Assembly: GCA_022823465.1 (NCBI GenBank)
Contig: JAJEHX010000005.1
Location: 1 to 64,000 of the forward strand
Length of the DNA: 64,000 nucleotides
Direction of reading: 5' to 3'
Source: Candidatus Latescibacterota bacterium
Lineage (GTDB): Bacteria > JAAXHH01
Part shown: in pieces, positions 58,899 to 64,000 of the stretch
Layout: each line of letters starts with the position of its first letter
Numbering within the stretch: position 1 is the first letter of the stretch
Made by a program: the position numbers and the translations under genes
Notes under the pieces: generated by a model
Told to the model about the DNA's origin: nothing
Database searches by the model: none
Seen by the model: only the letters and a program-made list of their open reading frames with translations

Positions 58899-60971
58899 AT
58901 GGATCTGGCCTTCCTGAACGCCACGTTTCTGTTCGGCGCCCTGGGCGCGGCGGTTCCCCTGATCCTGCACCTGGTCAGAAGACAGCGGGCCGGAGTCCAG
59001 GTCTTCAGCATGGTCCGGTTCCTCATGGCGTCCCAGCGCGCCGTGGTCCGCCAGCAGAAGCTGCGGCGCCTTCTGCTCCTGCTGCTGCGCATGGCGGCCT
59101 GTGCGCTCCTTGCCGTGATCTTCGCACGGCCCTTCATCCGGGATCAGGGAGAAAGCCTCTTCGCGGGCACCCAGCCGGAAGCCGTGGCGATATTGATCGA
59201 CACGTCCTACAGCATGGGTTACGGGAACCGGCTCGCTCTGGCCAGGCGCCGGGCCGCCGAAGTCCTGGACGGGCTGCGGACCGGCGACCAGGTCGCCCTG
59301 CTGACCTTCGCCGCCCAGGCCCGGGTCGTACGGGAGCTCGGCCCCGACCATTCCGTTCTGCCCGCCCTGCTCGATACCCAGGTCGAGTCGACGTTTGAAG
59401 GAACGGACTACGTCGAAGCGCTCCGGGCGGCCGACGATCAGTTGAGCGGGGCCGACTTCGACAAGCGCACTCTCTACCTGGTGTCCGATTTTCAGCAGTC
59501 CGGCTGGAATCCTCGATCGGCCGGGTGGAAGCTCAGTCCAGGTGTCCAGCTCAGGATGATCGACGTCTGGGAGGAGCAGGACGGCAACACGGCCGTTACT
59601 GGTGTGGAAATACCCGCCGCGCTAAGCGGGGACGATCGGACCCTCGACGTGGTCGTACGAATTCGGAACTATGGCCAGACACCCTTTCAGGACGATCTCA
59701 CGCTCCAGGTCAACGGCGGCGCGGCCGCTACGCGCCGGGTCGATATTCCCCCGCGGACCGGTCACGTGGAGACCTTCAGGCAGTCCTTCGAAGCAGACAT
59801 GAACACGGGCGTCGTGCTATTCGGGGAAGATCGGCTGCCGGTGGACAATCGATTTTATTTCACCGTGAACGCGCCCTCTCCGGTCCGCGTGCTATGCGTG
59901 GAGGAACGTATCCGTCCGGACCGCCCGTCCAAGGCCGCCTACTACCTGTCCCAGGCGTTGTCGCTGCGCCGGGACCCGCCCGTTTCCGTCGACGTGCGAT
60001 CCGCGAGCGCGCTGTCCTCGATCGATCCCGCGGGATACGACGTGGTGGTTTCAGCCAACCTGTCCGCCCTGCCGCGGGCCGCAAAGGACAGGCTGACCGA
60101 GTACGTGCGATCCGGCGGCAGTCTCATTATCGGCTTGAGTCCCGCCGTTTCTTCGGATATATTTCATACGTCCTTCGGCGAACTGCTGCCCGGACGCATC
60201 GAGTCTGTTTCCTCCCCGGACGCGCCGAGGGACCGGTACCGGCTGCTGACCGACGTAAACTACCAGCACCCGGTTTTCCGGCCCTTTTCCGGCCCCCGCC
60301 ACGGGGATTTCGGCACGGTGCGGTTCTACGGGACCGCCAGGCTCGATCCCGACTCCTCGGCGTCGGTCCCGGGCCGGTTCGATGACGGCAGCGCGGCGTT
60401 GGCGGAGAAGCCCCTGGGAAACGGTCGGACGCTCCTGTTTCTGTCCACTTTCGATCTTTCCTGGAACGATTTTCCCATTCGAGAGGTATTCGTTCCGTTC
60501 CTTTACGAATGTATCGACTACCTGGCTTCCCGCGGTTCGATGTACGAGCGTGCGGCGCGCGCCTATCGTCTGACCGGGGAGGTAGTCAGGCTTCCCGTTG
60601 AGGCCCGGCAGGTGATACTTCCATCCGGTGAGCGCGTCCCGGTGGAACAGTCCCGGACGGGAACGAAGCTCTTCACGCGAACGCGGCAACCCGGACTGTA
60701 CCGGGTTCAAACGGAAGGAAGCCCGCGGACCTTCGCGGTCAATCTCGACACCGGGGAATCCGACTTCGCCAGGCTGGACCCGGAGGCCTTCGCGTCTGCC
60801 GTGGTCAATCCCGTGGCGAGGAGCCCCGAATCGCGGGAAACGGAATCGCTGGCGCTGCATGCCAGGGACACCGAAGTGGAACGCCGCCAGCGGCTCTGGT
60901 GGTTTCTCGGGTTCACGCTCATCGCCCTGGTCCTCGGGGAAACCTTACTGGCGAATCGAACGCACAGGTGA
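58899..60971 (+). CDS. BatA-type membrane protein with VWA domain
   Basis: 690 residues. The BatA N-terminal domain is seen in LFGALGAAVPLILHLVRRQR, followed by a second TM segment (LLLLLLRMAACALLAVIFA). The VWA domain has a MIDAS ILIDTSYSMGYGNRLALARR, and the C-terminus has a final TM helix (LWWFLGFTLIALVLGETLLA). The central part (about 260-640) resembles glutamine-amidotransferase-like and Ig-like regions of such proteins. It is the expected membrane partner of MoxR and DUF58. The next gene's ATG is 3 nt after its stop. Confidence 0.92.
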   Translation: MDLAFLNATFLFGALGAAVPLILHLVRRQRAGVQVFSMVRFLMASQRAVVRQQKLRRLLLLLLRMAACALLAVIFARPFIRDQGESLFAGTQPEAVAILIDTSYSMGYGNRLALARRRAAEVLDGLRTGDQVALLTFAAQARVVRELGPDHSVLPALLDTQVESTFEGTDYVEALRAADDQLSGADFDKRTLYLVSDFQQSGWNPRSAGWKLSPGVQLRMIDVWEEQDGNTAVTGVEIPAALSGDDRTLDVVVRIRNYGQTPFQDDLTLQVNGGAAATRRVDIPPRTGHVETFRQSFEADMNTGVVLFGEDRLPVDNRFYFTVNAPSPVRVLCVEERIRPDRPSKAAYYLSQALSLRRDPPVSVDVRSASALSSIDPAGYDVVVSANLSALPRAAKDRLTEYVRSGGSLIIGLSPAVSSDIFHTSFGELLPGRIESVSSPDAPRDRYRLLTDVNYQHPVFRPFSGPRHGDFGTVRFYGTARLDPDSSASVPGRFDDGSAALAEKPLGNGRTLLFLSTFDLSWNDFPIREVFVPFLYECIDYLASRGSMYERAARAYRLTGEVVRLPVEARQVILPSGERVPVEQSRTGTKLFTRTRQPGLYRVQTEGSPRTFAVNLDTGESDFARLDPEAFASAVVNPVARSPESRETESLALHARDTEVERRQRLWWFLGFTLIALVLGETLLANRTHR

Positions 60972-60974
60972 TCC

Positions 60975-63900
60975 ATGGTATCCGATAGATCCACGCTGCA
61001 CACCTATCTGCGCAAGGTCCTTCACCGCTGGCGTCTCATGCTGGTCCTCCGCGGCATTTCCGTACTTGCCGTCGCCGGGGTGATCCTGCTCTTCCTGTGC
61101 ATATCGGCGGTTCAGCTCTTCGATCCGGGCAGATCGGCCGGAATCCTCCTCCTGGCCGCCTCCCTGGCCATCCTTGGATATCTCGCCTTCAGGTATCTCC
61201 TCGTACCGCTTCGCCGGACGCCCACGGACCTGCAGGTCGCACGATACATCGAAGAACGGCATCCGGAACTGAACGACGCCTTCGTCAGCGCCGTGGAATA
61301 CGGCGACGCGCGGCTCAGGGGTCCGCAGCAGGCGCTTCTGGACCAGCTCCTGGAGCACGTCGCCGAATACTCCGAACAGATCGATTTCAAAAAGGTCGTG
61401 GATCGCAGGCGGCACCTTCGCCTGCACGCGGCCGCGGGCGCCGCCGCGCTCCTGCTCTTCGTCCTGCTCCTCCTGGACCCCGGCTATTTCGGCCGCTCCG
61501 CCCTGCGCCTGGTGTCCTGGGACTTCACCGCACCGGCAGGTCCCGGCGGGATCACGGTAGAACCCGGCGACACGCGGGTCAGGCGCGGTGAAAGCCAGAC
61601 CATTACCGCCAGGCTGGGCAGCGGCCTGTCTCCGGACCCGAGCCTGTTCGTCCGGTTCGGACAGGAAGGAGACTGGTCGGTCCTGGACCTGTACGTGACG
61701 GATGACGAGCGTACCTTCTCGGGCAGCATCCCCGGAATCAGCGAGGACGGGCGTTACTATGTCGCCGTGGCCGAGGCCCGGTCGCGGGAGTTTCGCATTA
61801 CCGCCTTCGATCCCCCCTATGTCGAGCGCATAGACGTCAGGTACGACTTCCCCGCGTATACGGGTCTTGTCGCGAAGATCGAGGAAGACCGGGGAGATAT
61901 CACGGCGCCCGTAGCCACGCGGGTTACCCTGACGGTCACCGCCAGCAAAGCCGTCAAATCGGCCGAGCTGCGCTTCAGCAACAGCCGTTCGATGCCACTC
62001 GAGGCCGCGGGGACGGGCCTGGAGGGATCCTTTGTGGTGCGGGAGGACCTGTCCTATGTCATCCATCTGGTGGACTCGGACGACGCCGAAAACGACGATC
62101 CGGTGGAATATTACGTCCGGGCGCTGCCGGACCGGGCGCCCAGGGTGGCCATCCTCGAACCGACGAGAGACACGCGGGTTTCCCCCGTTGACGAAGTCGC
62201 GATCCGCGCCGAGGCCGTGGACGATTTCGGCCTTTCGTCCTTTTCCCTCAACTACGCGGTGAACGGCGGGGAGGAACAGGTCGTGGACCTGGGCGCGCAG
62301 CAGGACGCATCCAGCCGCACGGTCTGGGAAGGGGAACACGTCGTCTACCTCGAAAACCTGTCGGTCCAGCCGGGCGATTTCGTCGCCTACTACGCGGCGG
62401 CGGGTGATCGCAGGGGGGAAGCCGGAACGGCCGCGACCGATATTTACTTTATCGAGGTGAAGCCCTTTGATGAAACCTACCGGCAGGGCGAGGGCGGTGG
62501 GGGCGGCGGAGGTGGCGGAGAAGGCAACGATGTGATGCAGACGAGACAGCTCTCCCGCAAGCAGAAGGAGATCATCTCGGCCACGTGGCGGGTAAAGAGG
62601 ACCCTTGCGGGAAATCCGGAGACCGCGGTCGAAGAAGACCTCGAGGCGATTGCCGCGGTGCAGGACGATCTGCGCGGCCAGGCGGACGAGGCCCTTTCCT
62701 TCATGCGATTCCTGGTCGGATTCTCCCAGGAAGCCATGAAAATGGTCGAAACGCTGGAACTGGCCCTCGGACCGATGGCGGACGCATCCCACGCACTGCG
62801 CTCCGGGTCGATCGACGAGGCCCTGGTACACGAGCGTACGGCGCTCACATACCTGACGAGGCTCGACGCCCAGATGCGGGACTATACGGTGAACAGGGGC
62901 CGCGGGATGGCTGGCCGTGCGCCGCTGGATCTGACCGACACCTCCGAACTCGAGTTGGAGGACGAAAGGAACAGGTACGAGCGTCCCGATCAGCCGGCCA
63001 TGGAACGTCAGCGAGAGCGGAGCATGGACGAGAACCATCAACGCATCCGCGACCTGTCCAGACGCCAGCAGCGGTTGAACGACCGCATGCGGCAACTGGC
63101 GGAATCGGAGGCGGAAGAACAGCAGGAAGCCGAGCGCCGCAGGGAACTGGACCGCCTCACCAGGTCGCAGCGGGAGCTCAGGCAGGAGACGGAAGAGATC
63201 GCCCGGTCGCTCTCCGGTTCCGGGACCGGCCCACGGGCAAGTAATCCGCGCTCGGGCTCGGCCGGTTCCTCGCTGGACCAGGCGGAACGGAAACTGCGTG
63301 AGAGTTCCGAGGCCATGGGCGAAACGGTCGAACAGTTGCGGCGCGACCGCCTCGAGCAAGCCGCGGAGGGCGGTTCCCAGGCCGCCCGGCGGTTGACCGA
63401 CGCGTCACGGCAGTTGCAGCGGGCACAGGGCGCGTCGCTGGAGCGCCTGGCGCGCGAAGCCGTGCGCCAGGCGGACCAGCTGGCTGCCCGGCAGGACCAA
63501 CTCGCGCGGAACGTCGGCGAATTGAAGGTTGAGCAGGATGGCGGGTTCGAGGGGATAAGGAACCGGCTGGACGCGATCGAAACACGGCGCGGCGGGTTGG
63601 ATGAAGCAGTGAAAGCGCAGCGCCTGGACCGCTTCGTACGCGAACGGTTGAGGAGCGTGGAAGTGGCAAAGGAAGAGATACGGACCGATCTGGAACGCCT
63701 GGGGCAGGATCTGGATTTCCTGGCCCGGCAATCGTCCCGGGAACAGCCCGAGACGGCGGAAGCGGCGGACAGAGCCCTCGACATGATCAGTGAGGACCGG
63801 CTGAATGAGCGGATCGAAGGTTCAAAGCGGCTGTTGAGACGGGACACCCTGGATCAGTCGGCCCGTGCGGAGGAAGAAATCTCCACCGCGCTGGACCGGT

Positions 63901-64000
63901 TGGCGGAACAGGTCCGCGCAGCCCGGGACAGGCTGATCACCCGGGACATGGACCACCTTGCGCAGACGCAGGAACGCACGCGGGACGCCATGACCGAATG
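60975..64000 (+). CDS. DUF4175-type large membrane protein, 3' end outside window
   Basis: At least 1008 residues, open to the window edge. The ATG at 60975 lies 3 nt after the VWA gene's stop. Two N-terminal TM helices (about 22-48 and 55-78) and a third near 140-160 (HAAAGAAALLLFVLLLL) precede an extracytoplasmic beta-rich region (about 170-490). A glycine-rich linker around residues 504-513 (EGGGGGGGGGEG-like) leads into a long charged coiled-coil region (from about 520) rich in Glu, Arg and Gln. This matches DUF4175 proteins that accompany MoxR/VWA operons. Very long antisense frames cover it but are not coding. Confidence 0.88.
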   Translation, partial: MVSDRSTLHTYLRKVLHRWRLMLVLRGISVLAVAGVILLFLCISAVQLFDPGRSAGILLLAASLAILGYLAFRYLLVPLRRTPTDLQVARYIEERHPELNDAFVSAVEYGDARLRGPQQALLDQLLEHVAEYSEQIDFKKVVDRRRHLRLHAAAGAAALLLFVLLLLDPGYFGRSALRLVSWDFTAPAGPGGITVEPGDTRVRRGESQTITARLGSGLSPDPSLFVRFGQEGDWSVLDLYVTDDERTFSGSIPGISEDGRYYVAVAEARSREFRITAFDPPYVERIDVRYDFPAYTGLVAKIEEDRGDITAPVATRVTLTVTASKAVKSAELRFSNSRSMPLEAAGTGLEGSFVVREDLSYVIHLVDSDDAENDDPVEYYVRALPDRAPRVAILEPTRDTRVSPVDEVAIRAEAVDDFGLSSFSLNYAVNGGEEQVVDLGAQQDASSRTVWEGEHVVYLENLSVQPGDFVAYYAAAGDRRGEAGTAATDIYFIEVKPFDETYRQGEGGGGGGGGGEGNDVMQTRQLSRKQKEIISATWRVKRTLAGNPETAVEEDLEAIAAVQDDLRGQADEALSFMRFLVGFSQEAMKMVETLELALGPMADASHALRSGSIDEALVHERTALTYLTRLDAQMRDYTVNRGRGMAGRAPLDLTDTSELELEDERNRYERPDQPAMERQRERSMDENHQRIRDLSRRQQRLNDRMRQLAESEAEEQQEAERRRELDRLTRSQRELRQETEEIARSLSGSGTGPRASNPRSGSAGSSLDQAERKLRESSEAMGETVEQLRRDRLEQAAEGGSQAARRLTDASRQLQRAQGASLERLAREAVRQADQLAARQDQLARNVGELKVEQDGGFEGIRNRLDAIETRRGGLDEAVKAQRLDRFVRERLRSVEVAKEEIRTDLERLGQDLDFLARQSSREQPETAEAADRALDMISEDRLNERIEGSKRLLRRDTLDQSARAEEEISTALDRLAEQVRAARDRLITRDMDHLAQTQERTRDAMTE

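Noticed and set aside
60945-63359. An 804-codon minus-strand frame opposite the DUF4175 gene
   Set aside because: The + strand frame has TM helices, a Gly-rich hinge and a coiled coil and fits the MoxR operon; the antisense frame has only low-complexity Arg/Gly/Val sequence.

Overview
The window is G+C-rich (above 60% by eye) bacterial chromosome with strong AAGGAGG-type ribosome binding sites and sigma70-like promoters. Aerobic central metabolism (2-oxoglutarate and pyruvate/branched-chain dehydrogenase complexes) sits beside a large accessory set of Gfo/Idh/MocA oxidoreductases, TIM-barrel sugar isomerases, amidohydrolases, a family III CoA-transferase and a sugar ABC transporter. This mix suits an uncultured heterotroph of the Latescibacterota/Poribacteria/Planctomycetota kind; that placement is inference, because no rRNA or other decisive marker is present.

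Layout. 1-8.4 kb: four paralogous ankyrin-repeat genes on the + strand, interrupted by a minus-strand AraC regulator/VOC protein/small membrane protein unit. 8.5-10.3 kb: an Fe-trafficking protein (YggX type), then a radical SAM protein whose reading frame ends Cys-UGA-Ala-Glu-Pro and is followed at once by a SECIS-like hairpin, so it is read here as a CUAEP-tail selenoprotein. 10.4-12.8 kb: two tandem paralogues of an unrecognised family. 12.8-18.7 kb (minus): stomatin/SPFH, NfeD, 2-oxoglutarate dehydrogenase E2 and E1. 19-32.5 kb (+): argG, then a long catabolic-looking run (VOC, M14 peptidase, nucleoside hydrolase, SDR, a cut-down AMP-binding domain, CoA-transferase, bicupin with a giant acidic tail, aldo/keto reductase-like protein, two overlapping amidohydrolases, SGNH hydrolase, Gfo/Idh). 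32.7-38.3 kb: kinase-like P-loop protein, APC permease, ThDP enzyme, PHP phosphatase-like protein, sugar isomerase/epimerase-like protein.

38.3-44.7 kb contains a conspicuously AT-rich FtsX/MacB-type permease (probable transfer), tyrS, a Gfo/Idh gene, two small unknown genes and a frameshifted relic of a DUF4143-type AAA ATPase. 45.4-49.4 kb (minus) is a sugar ABC transporter without an ATPase, plus a DUF72 protein. 49.4-53.5 kb (minus) is lipB-E1alpha-E1beta-E2, joining octanoyl transfer to the complex that needs lipoate. 53.6-55.6 kb is a nitrilase-family hydrolase and a xylose-isomerase-like protein, divergent from a UDP-glucuronate-decarboxylase-like gene at 55.8 kb. The window closes with a MoxR-DUF58-BatA/VWA-DUF4175 run; the last gene continues past the edge.

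Two patterns cross the usual categories. First, the UGA/SECIS arrangement at 10.3 kb. Second, short degenerate tandem repeats are abundant: at about ten gene 3' ends, usually over or just after the stop codon, with periods of 13-24 bp, and inside three genes as in-frame 9- or 18-bp arrays that lengthen surface loops. No rRNA, tRNA, CRISPR array, intact insertion sequence or prophage was recognised.
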